Shown here: positions 12,567 through 23,607 of the stretch, one piece after another
Layout: every line of letters starts with the position of its first letter
How positions within the stretch are numbered: the stretch's first letter is position 1
From: Streptomyces fumigatiscleroticus
GTDB lineage: Bacteria; Actinomycetota; Actinomycetes; Streptomycetales; Streptomycetaceae
Assembly (NCBI RefSeq): GCF_014647975.1
Contig: NZ_BMQF01000021.1
Location: forward strand, 81,852-145,851
DNA: 64,000 nucleotides
Direction: 5' to 3'
Notes under the pieces: generated by a model
Database searches by the model: none
Told to the model about the DNA's origin: nothing
Seen by the model: only the letters and a program-made list of their open reading frames with translations
Translations under genes and position numbers: made by a program

Positions 12567-13649
12567 ATGAGACACAACCCATGGCGGCGGGAGTCGCCAC
12601 GCGGAGTGGTCCGGCTGAGACGGACCGCCCTCGCGGTGGCCGCGGCGCCGACGGCGGAGACGGCGCTGGTGTCGTTGGGCACGGGGGCCGCCTTCGCGGC
12701 CGGTTCCGGTACGACCGAGAGCGCGACCACGGTGTCCGACGCCAAGTCGGCCGCCTCGTCGGCACAATCGGTGGCGGATTCGGTGGCGTCGGCCATGCTG
12801 ACGGCACGGATGCGGCACCGGAAGATCGAGGTGCTGTCGGAGCGGACGGCGGATTCCTGCTCGGCGACCTGCTCCACCTCCGGGCCGGCCACGGTGGCGA
12901 AGCGCATCACCTCCTCGTGGTCCTCGTCATCGATCACCTGGGGCGCACAGCCGTCCACCACCACCACGGGCATGGCCTCCAACACCGGCCACTGGGGCTA
13001 CGACTCCGGCTGCCCGGCCAACTGGTCGAACCGGAACCCGCGGTCGATCGTGCAGTCGTGGGCCGACGGTGCCACGAACTACGGTCTCCAGATCCGCGGC
13101 GACGACGAGAAGGACTCCACCACCTGGCGGCGCTTCCGCTCGGCCAACTGCACCACCTCCGGCTACGCGCCGAAACTGACGGTGACGTACAACTCGTACC
13201 CGTCGGTGCCGAGTTCGCCGGCGATCTCGCCCTCCCAGGTCAACGCCTACAACGGGACCCGGTACGTCACCTCGCTCAGGCCGGCCCTGTCGGCGAAGGT
13301 GACCGACCCGGACGGGTCCACCACCAAGGTCCAGTTCGAGGTGACCGCGGACCCGGCGTACGCGGACGCCACCTACTCCTACACCGGCACCACCGCCTCG
13401 GTGGCCTCCGGCTGGACGGCCCAGCTGACGGTCCCGTCCGCCTCCGCCCTTCCGGCGGGCAAGCACCTGCGCTACCGGGTGAGGGCCAACGACGGCACCG
13501 ACTACGGGTCCTGGTCCGGCTACACCACCTTCACGCTGAACACGGACGCGCCGGCCGCGCCGACCGTCACCTGTGACACGTACGACGAGAACGGCTGGAC
13601 CGCGAAGGCCTCCGGCGCAAGGGCTGCAAGTAAGCCGGACCAACACTGA
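12567..13649 (+). CDS. Internally deleted secreted DNRLRE-domain wall protein
   Basis: The N-terminus (MRHNPWRRESPRG, hydrophobic stretch, AFAAGSG cleavage region) and the early KIEVLSERTADS segment match the start of large Streptomyces DNRLRE/RHS-repeat wall proteins. The sequence then jumps directly to the end of a DNRLRE domain (ITSSWSSSSITW..., STTWRRFRSANC) and a beta-sandwich region, and stops about residue 360, where relatives continue for over a thousand residues. The large missing middle and the missing RHS part indicate internal deletion plus C-terminal truncation. The start at 12567 has GGTGGAGG 8 bp upstream; an ATG at 12561 is too close to that site. It could still make a short secreted protein, but the original function is probably lost. 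Confidence 0.6.
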   Translation: MRHNPWRRESPRGVVRLRRTALAVAAAPTAETALVSLGTGAAFAAGSGTTESATTVSDAKSAASSAQSVADSVASAMLTARMRHRKIEVLSERTADSCSATCSTSGPATVAKRITSSWSSSSITWGAQPSTTTTGMASNTGHWGYDSGCPANWSNRNPRSIVQSWADGATNYGLQIRGDDEKDSTTWRRFRSANCTTSGYAPKLTVTYNSYPSVPSSPAISPSQVNAYNGTRYVTSLRPALSAKVTDPDGSTTKVQFEVTADPAYADATYSYTGTTASVASGWTAQLTVPSASALPAGKHLRYRVRANDGTDYGSWSGYTTFTLNTDAPAAPTVTCDTYDENGWTAKASGARAASKPDQH

Positions 13650-13702
13650 GCCGGTGGCGGCCGGAACATCCACCCGGCCGCCACCGGCCTCTCATCACCG
13701 CG

Positions 13703-13859
13703 CTGGGCGGGGAACTGGCCGACAGTTTCTTCCGGATCTTCGTCGCCGTGTTCGCCACGATCGTGATCGACAAGTGGAGAGCGGAGCGCGGAGTCACCGT
13801 GTGGATGGCGGGTCCCGCCGCTCTGCTGTCAGGGCTGCTGATCGGCTGGGCCGCCTGAG
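13703..13859 (+). pseudogene. C-terminal membrane-protein fragment, unknown family
   Basis: This coding-like frame, with strong third-position GC, reads ELADSFFRIFVAVFATIVID...LLSGLLIGWAA and ends at 13859. It has hydrophobic segments but no start codon upstream in frame. It lies just after the truncated wall-protein gene and looks like the 3' end of a lost membrane-protein gene. I do not recognise the family. Confidence 0.35.
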
Positions 13860-14052
13860 AGGACGTCCGGGTGGGGTCGTCCCGTGGCCGGAGACGCCCT
13901 CCCGGCCTGGGCGTGGAAGGCGTCGAAGTGGATCGCCGGGTCGTGGACCGGTGCACCGCCCAGCGGCCGGCCGCTCGAAGCCGTCCCAGGCGTGCGGCGT
14001 GCCCGGCGCGAGTAGTGATCGGCGTCATCGGATGCGGCACGACCGGTGTGTC

Positions 14053-15333
14053 CTACGAGGCCGGAAGCGCCCGTCCCAGGCGGGCGAGCGGGGACGAAGC
14101 CATCACCACCGGGGACACCATCATGCCCGCGGCCGTCACCAGGAGGCTGGTACGCAGTCCCCATTCCATCGCGAGGAACCCGCCGAGCAGGGAACCGAGC
14201 GGGGCCGTCCCCATGCCGACAAACGTGATCGTCGCGGCCGCGCGGCCCTGCATGCCGTCCGGAGTGACGGCCTGCCGCACCGCCATGACCGTGACATTCA
14301 CCAACTGGCCGGCGGTCCCGAACACGAAGTTGACCGCCAGGAGCGCGGAGACCGTCACCGCGGAGGAGCCGTGCAGCGCGGGCACACACAGGAACACGCC
14401 GTCGCCGAGTGCCGCCGCGGACACGAGCACCGGGCCGTGACCGAACCGGCTCGGCATGCGAGCGGCCAGCACCGCGCCCAGCAGCGCGCCCGGCCCCGTC
14501 GCCGCGAGCGCCAGCCCGACGGTGGCTCCGGACACGTGCAGTTCCCGCGGCAGGAAGAGCAGATAGACGGTCATCATGGCCGCCAAGGAGAACTGGAAGG
14601 CGGCGGAGGCCAGGCACACAGACCGCAGCAAGGCATCGCCCACGACAGAACGGACGCCCTCGTGGATACGCCGCCACACCCGCTGGGGACGTTCCGCGCG
14701 CTCCGGGATCGACTCGGTCCGGCGGATCCGCCGGACCGACAGGAACGACAGCGCGAAGAACAACGCACTGGACGCAGCAGCGATGGGCGCCGACAGCAGT
14801 GACACCAACGCACCGCCGAGGGCGGGCCCGCCGATCTGCGCCGCGGACCGGCTTCCCTCGAGGGCGCTGTTGCCCCGCAGCAACTGCTCGCTCTCCACCA
14901 GCCGTACGAGAGACGCCTGATAGGCCACGTCGAAGAAGACGGACAGCGCCCCGGCGGCGAAGGCGACGACGAGCAGTGCGGGCAGACCGAGCCAGCCGAG
15001 GAGACCGGCCGCGGCGGCGGCCCCCAGTAACAGGGTCCGGCCGGCGTCCGTCACCACCATCACCGTGCGGGTCCGCCACCGGTCCACCCACGCGCCCGCG
15101 AAGAGCGAGAGCAACAGCAGCGGCGCCTGCCCCACCGCGCGGAGGACGCCCAGCTGTCCGGCGTCGGCGTCGAGCGTCAGGACGGCGAAGAGCGGGAGAA
15201 CGATCAGAGTGGTGTGTTCACCGAGCTGGGAGACCGTCTGGCCCACCCAGAGTCGGCGGAAGTCGCGGTCCCGCCACAGACTTGACGGGACAGCTCGACG
15301 GGAATCGGATACAGCGGAGGAAGTGGACGGCAC
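14053..15333 (-). CDS. MFS transporter (drug-efflux type)
   Basis: A twelve-helix major facilitator of 426 aa. The N-terminal WRDRDFRRLWVGQTVSQLG is typical of the actinobacterial MFS_3/enterobactin-exporter-like branch, and the loop FAGAWVDRWRTR is the conserved motif A between helices 2 and 3. The start is GTG at 15333 preceded by AAGGGA. No linked regulator or biosynthetic gene remains intact nearby. The substrate is unknown; efflux of a small molecule is the family expectation. Confidence 0.85.
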   Translation of the reverse strand: MPSTSSAVSDSRRAVPSSLWRDRDFRRLWVGQTVSQLGEHTTLIVLPLFAVLTLDADAGQLGVLRAVGQAPLLLLSLFAGAWVDRWRTRTVMVVTDAGRTLLLGAAAAAGLLGWLGLPALLVVAFAAGALSVFFDVAYQASLVRLVESEQLLRGNSALEGSRSAAQIGGPALGGALVSLLSAPIAAASSALFFALSFLSVRRIRRTESIPERAERPQRVWRRIHEGVRSVVGDALLRSVCLASAAFQFSLAAMMTVYLLFLPRELHVSGATVGLALAATGPGALLGAVLAARMPSRFGHGPVLVSAAALGDGVFLCVPALHGSSAVTVSALLAVNFVFGTAGQLVNVTVMAVRQAVTPDGMQGRAAATITFVGMGTAPLGSLLGGFLAMEWGLRTSLLVTAAGMMVSPVVMASSPLARLGRALPAS

Positions 15334-15757
15334 GGAGATCCCTTGAATGGCCGACGACGAGGCCCGTCACCCGGCGCACACCAGGTGCGCCTGCGATTTC
15401 AGGCAGGGAAAGGCTCGCTGTGCCGCGGCATCAAGGGCAGCACGCGATGACAGGCCGATCACGGCCTACGACGTCAACGCGTGCTCGGAAGACCGACCAT
15501 CTCTCAGCTCCTCGCGGGTCACTCACTGCACTCGAACACTAGCCCTTGACCGCCCGGCGCGAAAGGCGATCGACGCGGCCGGCAGCCACTGCGCGAACTC
15601 GGAACGTGGCGATGGGCACCGAGCGTTCCGGACGCCCGGACCGTGCTGCCGCGGCATCGGGGCCGGCGAAGCGAAGGAGGCGGCCCGGCAGATGGCGGTC
15701 CACCCGAACACCGTGCGGAAGGCCTTGAGCGCATTCCGCACCGCCGCCGGGGTGCGT

Positions 15758-15948
15758 GACGACTACGTCATCGTGCTCGTCGACTCCCGGGTACGAATCG
15801 CCGGCGACTTCGAGGACCTGCGCGCCACCCACCACCGGCGGACCGGCACGTCGTCTCCGCCAGTCACACCGACCGGCAGACCACCCTGCTGGTGCGCGCC
15901 GACGGCCCCGTCCACGATCGATCCGTCCTGGAGCGTCAGCCCGGCTAG
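15758..15948 (+). pseudogene. Frameshifted 3' fragment of an ABC transporter ATPase gene
   Basis: Three successive frames give a recognisable C-terminus of a Streptomyces ABC ATPase: DYVIVLVDSRVRIAGDFEDL, then HVVSASHTDRQTTLLVRADG from 15847, then DPSWSVSPAS. Two indels separate them. Immediately upstream (about 15685-15735) a frame reads EAARQMAVHPNTVRKAL, helix-turn-helix-like, which could come from a linked GntR-type regulator. The remainder of 15334-16072 is degenerate. Confidence 0.6.
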
Positions 15949-16072
15949 CCCAGTGATCCGGCCGACCCGGCGTCAGTTCCGTGCGCGGGCCGCCGTGATG
16001 CTGGTCTCCGGTGGGCCGGGAAGGGGAGCCGGATCGGCTTCCGGCTCCCCCACTCGCCGTCTCGATGGACGC

Positions 16073-16507
16073 TCAGTCGAGACAGAACTCGTTGCCCTCG
16101 ATGTCCTGCATGGTGATGCACGACTCGTTGTCGTCATCGGCAGGCAGCAGTCGCACGCGTACCGCGCCGAGCGCGACCAGCCGTGCGCATTCGGCCTCGA
16201 GCGTGGCCAGCCGCTCTTCACCCACGAGTCCCGTGCCGGCCCGCACGTCGAGATGGACCCGGTTCTTGACGACCTTCCCTTCGGGAACACGCTGGAAGAA
16301 CAGTCGCGGGCCCACACCCGAGGGATCCACGCAGGCGAACCACGAACCTCGTTTCTCGGGCGGCAGCGAGCGATCGTACTCGCCCCAAGTGGCGAAACCC
16401 TCCGGCGGCGGCGGTACGACGTACCCCAGCACCTCGCACCAGAAACGCGCGACGCGCTCGGGTTCCGCGCAGTCGAAGGTGACTTGGAACTGCTTGATCG
16501 ATGTCAT
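16073..16507 (-). CDS. VOC-superfamily (glyoxalase-like) protein
   Basis: A 144-residue single-domain protein. It begins ITF-type (MTSIKQFQVTFDCAEPERVARFW) and has the FACVDPSGVGPRLFFQRVPEGK and NRVHLDVRAG strands, and a C-terminal MQDIEGNEFCLD whose Glu is the usual metal ligand position. This matches the Glyoxalase_6-type subfamily common in Streptomyces, with several paralogues per genome and no assigned substrate. It is separated by 30 bp from the GH92 gene end, both leftward. An antibiotic-resistance or dioxygenase role is possible in the superfamily, but nothing here supports one. Confidence 0.8.
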   Translation of the reverse strand: MTSIKQFQVTFDCAEPERVARFWCEVLGYVVPPPPEGFATWGEYDRSLPPEKRGSWFACVDPSGVGPRLFFQRVPEGKVVKNRVHLDVRAGTGLVGEERLATLEAECARLVALGAVRVRLLPADDDNESCITMQDIEGNEFCLD

Positions 16508-16537
16508 CGGCGCACCTTAACAAGGGGAGGCTGTCGC

Positions 16538-19500
16538 TCACTTACCGGTGTGGGCCAGGAGTTCTCCGGGGCTCGCCCACTCCGTCGCCGGCGACCAGAG
16601 GTGTGCTCCGCCGTCGGCCGTGCCCGGCCGGTGATCGTGGTCCGTCCGCTGGAATCCGACCGTGTAGGTGCGGGTGACCGAACCGTTGGCCGAGGTCACC
16701 GTGATGGTACGGGTGGTGAACCGGGGGTCGGTCGACGAGACGGTGGAACTGCCGTTGGTGACCTTCACCCGCGCGCCGGAGGCGGCCGCCACGGCGGAGA
16801 CGGCCGGGACCTTCGCGTTCTTCGGCAGGTCGACGACATAGGTGGTCACGTCCGGATCGAACCCGTCGATCGCGGCACCCCCGACGGTGATCGTGCCGGC
16901 GTCGGCGACACTGGCCTCGGTGGCGTCCGAGAAGTTCGTCACCGTGACCGAGCCGTCGGCGTCGACGACCACGTCCGCCGCCATCGCCGCCGCCAGGTTG
17001 ATCCGCTGCCAGCTCGCCTTGCCGTCCGCGGTGAGGTCGAGCGGGTATCCGGAGTCCGTCGCGGTCTGCTCGAGGATCTCCGTGCGCTGCTCGGCGGTGA
17101 GGTCCGGGAAGGCCGTGGTCAGCAGCGCCGCCGCGTCGGACGGCGTCGTGAGCGTCTGCCCGGCCTGCCCGACCTGGGAGAACCCGTAGGTCAGGCGCTG
17201 CGTGTACAGGTCGATGTGCTGTGCCGTGCTCAGGCCGCCGTAGGAGTCGCCCTCGCAGGCCGCGAGCGTGTCGCCGTATCCCTCCTTCTCGCACTGCGCG
17301 AGCAGCACGTTCTCGATCTCGGTGTGGGCCTGCATCAGCAGCTTCGCGAAGTCGGGGTCCGCCCACCGGTGCGCCACGGTGGCCTGAGCGGTGATGCGGC
17401 CGCCCATGACGTCGAGCGGGTAGTGGAACCCGAGGACGATGCGGTTGTTCCCGTACTCCGAGGTGCGGGCGAGGATCGACGGCGCCAGCTCCGGCAGCAG
17501 TGTGGCGAGGATCGTCCCCGCCTCGTAGCCGTCGTAGGTGTGGCCGCTCGGGTACGAGCCCTGGCCGGCGAGGCCGCTGTACGAGCCGTCCTGCGACTCG
17601 TAGATGTCGCCGCCGTCGCCGGCGAACCCGAGCCGCACGTACGGGCGCGGGTAGTCGTAGTGGTTCTTCGCCGCGTCGTGGGTGTCCAGGCTCTGCGCCA
17701 CGCGGGAGAACAGGGCGCTGGTCTTGGGCAGCCGGCCGCCGTTCAGGGCGTCGAGGTAGATCCGGCCGAGCCGGGACCCGAGGCCGTCGGCCATGGTGAC
17801 GGTGGCGCTGCTGGTGGCGTCCGTCTCGGCCCGGTCGACCTCCTTCTGCGTCGCCGCGTTGTTGATGCTGACGGCGATCTTGTCGTTCTCCGCGGTGGGC
17901 CAAGTGCCCGCGGGCACCTCGGTGTCGGCGCCGAGGATGTCGGTGCCGAGGTCGTCGATGCCGCTGAGCAGGTCGTTGAAGTAGTCGGTTCCGTCGTCGG
18001 TCGCCGGCCACGCATCCGACGCGTAGGTCGCCTTCAGCGTGTCGTCCGGGAAGGGGGACGGCACGTACGACGCCGGGTCGGAGGCGGAGGCGGAGGCGGA
18101 GACGGCGGTCGTGTCGGGGGCGGCCGAGTCGTCCGAGTCGGCCGAGGTTCCCGCCAGGGTGGTGGCGGTCACGGTGGCCGTGTGGGTCTTCGCCCCGCTC
18201 TTGGTGGTGAGCAGCGCCGTGGCGGTCGTGGCGGGGAGGTGCGCGGTGGTTCCGTCGTCGAGGGTCACGGTGTAGCCGATGACCGGGAATCCGCCGTCGC
18301 CGGCGGCCCGCCAGGTCACCCGGACCTGCTTGCCGTGGGTGACCACACCCGTCACGGTCGGCGTCCGCGGCTTGCCGGCGCCGGTGACCGCGGGCTGCGT
18401 GGCGGCGCTCGGGGCCGAGGCGCCGACGGCGTTCACCGCCCGGACACGCGCCGTGTACGACGTGCCGGCCTTCAGCCGGGTGAACGTCGTGCTCCGGCTG
18501 TCCGGGTCGTCGATCTCGATCCGGTGGCCGCCGCTGAGGGTGACCTGGTAGCCGGTGACCGGGGAGCCGCCGTCGTCCTTCGGCGCGGACCAGGCGACCG
18601 TCACGCTGCTGCCGGACGGGGTCGCCGACACGGCGTCAGGTGCCACCGGCACCGTCTTGGGCTTCGTGGTGAGCGCGGACAGGGCGTGGTCGAGGGCGTC
18701 GTACCGCGCGGTGAGGGTCTGGTCCGTCGCGGTGTCGTCCGCGAGCGCGGTCCTCGCCCCGGCGAGCGCGTGGGTGAACGCCGACCACGAGGAGTCGGTG
18801 TAGCGCGCGTCCGCGAGGGACGACGCGGTCGCGACCAGGTCCTCCAGTTCCAGCCTCGGGAGAGGGATCAGCTGGTTGGCGGCGAGGGTGAGGCTGCGGG
18901 TCCGTGTGTCGACTTCGAGCTGGGTCGCGCCGTCGGCGCCGACGAGGTCGCGTGCGGCGGCGAGTTCACGCTGGAACACGCCGAAGTCGATCGTGTCGTA
19001 CCGGTCCGGGTCGCCGGAGAGCCCCTCGTACTGGTCGATCGCCTTGCGCAGGGCGGAGGTGTCCGTGGCGGCGGGTGCCCGGACATGGCTGAAGGTGATG
19101 CGGCCCAGATTGGCGACGTAGGGGTGGGAGGAGTCCGCGTTGGTCGTCAGCCGCAGGTGGACGCCGTGCGTGCCGGTGATCGTCTTCGGCAGCGTCAGGC
19201 TGGTCGTCCCTCCGGACGACCACGAGGCTCCCGTGACCGGCAGCGGGACGGTCGCGTACGGCGTGCCGGGGTCGTCCGCGTCGAAGGAGTCCAGGTAGAG
19301 CTGGACGGCGGAGCCGGTGCCGCAGCGGGCGGAGTTGTTGGCGTAGGTGATCGTGACGGTGTTCTTCGGGGAGTCGCCGAAGTCGATGTCCCCGTAGTCG
19401 AGCCAGGCTCCGTCGTAGGTGCCGCCGAGGTCGGTGGCGGAACCCGCCTCGCTCCAGGTGGCCGTCTCGCTCTTGAGCCCGCCGCCGCTGCTGGACGTGA

Positions 19501-22500
19501 ACGCCGTGGCGTCGAACACCGCGGGTGCGTCGGCGTCCCGTGTCAGGGTCAGCGAGTAGACGTTGGCCACGTAGGGCTGGGCGTCGGTCTGCGTGCCGGA
19601 GACGAAGTCGGCGTACACGTCCTGGACGCCGGTGAAGACGCTCGGGTCGAGCCGCACGGTCGTGGTGGCCACGGTCCCCCAGCCCGATCCGGTGTAGTCG
19701 AGGGGGATGTCGACGCTTCGCGGGCCGTCCTCCGTGCCGAGGTGCAGTTCGATGTGCGAGTCGGACGCCGCGCGTGACTGGGGCTTGTCGTAGCTGACGA
19801 TGACGGTGTCGGCGCCGTCGCCGAGGTCGGTGCCCTGCCACTCGGCCCAGGCGCCGTTCGTCACGTTCTCGAAGATGCCGTTCGAGAGCTTGAGCGGGAG
19901 CGAGCCGCCGCCGGTCGTGGTGCTGTTCGCCGCGGTCAGCGTGGCGAGCGTGGTCGAGGGGGACGACGAGACGTCTTCCGGTGAGAACTGGTACCAGTCG
20001 AAGTTCGACACCCACTGCTGTCCGGACGGGGCGTGGAACACGAACGTCGCGCTCGACGCGTCCAGCAGTGCCTGCGGGTCGGTGACGGCCGCCCGCACCG
20101 TGGTGTAGTACTGCCAGCCGCCGGTCCCGGGGAGGGAGACGGTGGCGGCGACGGGGCCGTCGGCGTCACCGGCGTGGATGTCGACGCTGCTCGGCTTGGC
20201 GGTCGTGGCCTGCGAGTTGGCGTAGCGGACCGAGATGCTGCGCGGGGCGATGCCGCCGAAGTCGAGCTTGTCGAACCGCTCCCACGAGCCCTCGGTGACA
20301 CCGCCGAGGTCGCCGTCCGAGTAGTACGCCTCGCTCACCAGGCTGGGGCCGTCCTTCTGGTCGGGGTCCTCGGCCTGGAGAACGGCGTAGCCGCCCTCGT
20401 CGAGGGTGAGCGCGTCGATCGCGGACCTCAGCGCGTCGTGCGCGGCCATGATCGTGCCGGTCGCGGAGGCGGTGTCCGCGAGGACGGTCCGCGCGCGTTC
20501 GAGCGCCGACCGGAACAACGTGTAGGAGCCGTCGGAGTAGTTGCCGCTGCGCACCAGGGACGCCTGGCCGACGAGTGCGGTGAGACCCTCGCGCTGCACG
20601 GCGGCGGCGGAGATGACGAGCGGGTCGGTCACGGACACCCCGGTGCCGCTCACCGTCGAGGCCGGCACTCGGTGGGCGAAGGCCGCGTCGCGGAAGGTGA
20701 TGCCGATCCGCGCGTCGGTCTTCGTGGTGCCGGTGAGCGACAGCGCCGCCGTGCGCTTGCCGGTGACGCGCAGGTCCGCCGTGACGCCGTCCGGCAGACC
20801 GGTCACGGTCGCCGCCCCGGTCCTGGTGAGGCTGGTGCCCTTGCGCGCGGCGAACGACGCCGGTCCGGACAGGGTGAGCTGCACACTGCCGTCGACGGTG
20901 CCGTCCGCGGCGGTGCCGACGGTGCCCGGACGGGCGGAGACGACGGTGTGGCCCGCGTCCGCTCCCGTGTCACCGTCACCCGTGTCGCCCGGGTCGGTGT
21001 TCAGCGAGTACGCGGGCTTGGTGTGGGCGCCCCAGGTGGAGGGCTCGGAGCCCATGGTGAACTTCAGGGTGCCGCCGGAGATGATCTGCGAGTAGTCGAG
21101 CCAGGTGTTCGTGAAGCGGGAGCCGTCGAGGGTCGCGCTCTGCACGTAGTAGTGGCTCGGCGACACGCCGTCGGCCTTCACCGTGAACCGGGTGCCGTTG
21201 GCGTAGGTGATCGTCGTGGAGTCGAAGAACGGGCTGCCGATCTGGAACTGGCCGGAGCCGGCGGTCACCGGGAACAGTCCCAGGGCGGCGGCGACGAACA
21301 TGGTCGACATGGTGCCGGCGTCGTTGTCCATGGTCGGCAGGAAGCCGTGCGGGGAGAGCCGGTAGACCTGGGTGTGGACCGGCGGGGTGAACTCGCCGCC
21401 GGAGCTGGGCGCTTCGTTCGTGGAGCCGGTCGCGATGTACCGGTTCCAGGTCGTGCCGGTGTAGATGGCGCGCACCCACTTCTGCGTCAGGCTCGGCTCG
21501 CCGACGTAGTTGAAGAGGTAGGGGGCCTGGAGGTCGATCTCGTTCGCGTTGGAGTGCAGCATGGTCGAGCCGTCGTCGGCGTCGGAGTCCTCGCCGAACA
21601 TGTGCTCGATCGCGGCCCTGCCGGCCTTCTCACCGCCCATGGCCTGGATGAGGCCGCCCATGTCGTACGCGTCGTACCAGTGGTACTGCCACAGCGTGCC
21701 CTGGTAGAGGCCCGCCGCCTCGAACTTCTCGTGGTCGGCGCTCTGCCAGTCGCCGCCCGAGGAGCGCGGGGTGAGCAGACCGACCTCGGTGCCGTCGGCC
21801 GCCGTCCAGGCGCCGGGCTTGACGAGGTTGTCGATCGCCATGGTCGCCTGGGCGCGCAGCTTCTTCGCGTCCGCCTCCTTGCCGAGCGCGCCGGCGATGA
21901 CGGAGAGCGCCCACTGGTCGTAGCCGCGCTGGACGGTCGTACCGGGGTCACCCGCGATGTAACCCTGCCGCAGCTGCGTCCCCGTGTAGTACCCGGTGTA
22001 CGACATCAGCGCCGGGTACGCCTCGTCGAGCCGGTCGAAGTCCTTGTAGCCCTTCGACAGCGCGTCGGCGACCACCACGGCCGAGCGCTCCCAGCGCACG
22101 GTCGGGACCGAGTGGGTGAGGCTGCCGAGGCTCTTGCCCGAGGTGTGCGCGTCGGCGAAGAGCACGATGAGCGACTGCACCAGGTCCCGGTAGGTGGCCG
22201 GGTCGATGTAGGCCTCGACGGAGTACTTGCGGAAGTCGTCCCAGGTGGACCAGCCGTCGTAGTAGGTGAAGCCGTTGGTCTTGTGCACCGCTCCGTCGGC
22301 GCCGCGATACGTTCCGCTGGTGCTGGTGGCGTTCACCGGCAGCGCGTACATGCGGTACAGGTGCGTGTAGAACTCCTTGGTGAGCGTCGACCCGGGGTCG
22401 GACGCCGCGGAGGCCTGCACGGCGACGGCGCCGAGCGTGCTGTTCCACTCCGCCTTCGTCTCCGCGCGCACCTGGTCGAAGGTGCGGTTCCCCACCTCGT

Positions 22501-23547
22501 TGTGCTGGTCGGTCATGGCCTGTTCCGCGCTGATCGGCGACAGCGTGATCCGCAGTTCGATGTCGTCCCCGGCGGACTTGTCGAACTTCAGGACGGCGCC
22601 GGTGTCGGTGCCGTCCCGCGTGGTCGCGTCGCTCAGTTCGCCGTCGTCGCCCCAGGTCCGCAGGGAGGTCACGGGGACGTTGGTGGTGGCGGCGTAGTAC
22701 AGCCGGTACGCGGCGCCGTTGAACGACCCCGCTATGAGCCCGGTCAGGGAGGTGGTTCCGTCCGGGAGCGTCGTGGCGTCCAGGGTGGCGCGGGTGCGGC
22801 TGGTGAAGTTGTTGGCCAGGTCGAGGACCAGTTCGGGGTCCGACCCGGCGGGGAAGCCGTACCGTTCGAGCGCCGTGCGCGTCGTCGCGGTCGTCTCGGC
22901 GTCGATGGTCCCGGCGTCCTGCGTCACCGACGACCCGGTCCCAAAGACGGCCCCGAGCCCCACCCGGTAGTAGCCGGGCGTCGCGGTCTCGTCGTCGTGG
23001 CTGTAGGCGTGCGCGTACGTGCTGGGCGCGGGGCGGCTGTCGTACCGCACGGACGTCGGGACGACCAGCAGGTCGCCGCCGCCTCCGGAACCGCCGACGC
23101 CGTCGAGGTTCGTGGCGGTGAACCCGGCGATGTGGTCCTCGTCGTAGTCGTACCCGGAGTGGTTGCGGCCCGGCGTGGTCAGCGGGTTGACCTTGGCCAG
23201 GCCGTGCGGCGCCTCGACGCCCGGCAGGTCGTTGCCGTCGTCGCCGGCGGTCGCCACGAACGGGTCGACGAGCTGCGTGTAATCCGTGTTCCGCCGGATG
23301 TTCCCGCGTATCCCGCGGATCCCGCGGATTGCGCGTATCCCGCGGATCCCGCGGATTGCGCGGATTGCGCGGACGTGGACATGGTCGCTACGGGCGCTGC
23401 CGCGGCCGTGCTGCCGCCCGTCAGCGCGGCGAGGCCGAGCGCCCCGGCGAGCAGCGCGGCGGCCGTCGCGCGCAGCGGCCGGCGGCGTCGGCGGGCGGTT
23501 CTGGGCGGGATGGTTCGGGGGGTGGGAGCTTGGGGTCTTATGGGCAC
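16538..23547 (-). CDS. Giant secreted GH92 alpha-mannosidase fused to PAP2 phosphatase, frameshifted after the signal peptide
   Basis: About 2,340 residues. The GTG at 23547, 5 bp after GGAGAGG, opens a signal peptide (RRRRRPL...ALLAGALGLAAL...AAAA) and an SAQSAGSAGY linker, but this frame is offset by one base from the catalytic frame; one missing base near 23290 would join GTSGG to NTDYTQLVDPF. Numbered approximately from an upstream ATG at 23563 in the catalytic frame: GH92 95-860 (LPGVEAPHGL, WERSAVVVADAL, NANEIDLQAPYLFNY, DNDAGTMS), FIVAR 996-1054, three CBM-like beta-sandwiches 1055-1490, FIVAR 1571-1631, two FN3 1638-1821, PAP2 phosphatase 1838-2078 (K-x6-RP as KNHYDYPRP, SYPSGHT, NNRIVLGFHYPLD), and a C-terminal beta-sandwich. 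Predicted role: extracellular removal of mannose and phosphate from fungal phosphomannan (inference). Confidence 0.85.
23308..23370. repeat. Seven 9-bp tandem units in the signal-peptide/linker region
   Basis: Units of the form GGAT(CC/TG)CGC or GTATCCCGC repeat seven times. On the coding strand they encode SAQ/SAG/YAG triplets between the signal peptide and the GH92 domain. All units are exactly 9 bp, so the repeat itself keeps frame; the frame change lies just beyond it. Confidence 0.85.
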
Positions 23548-23595
23548 GGAACCTCTCCAGCATCGCGACACACGCGCACGCTCCGGCCCCATCGG

Positions 23596-23607
23596 GATAA
23601 CGTTGTC
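23596..23607. promoter_or_regulatory. LacI-family operator-like site before the GH92 gene
   Basis: GATAACGTTGTC, an imperfect palindrome centred on AACGTT, lies about 50 bp upstream of the GTG start. It resembles TGACAACGTTGTCA-type operators of Streptomyces sugar repressors. No LacI gene is present in the window. Confidence 0.5.
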
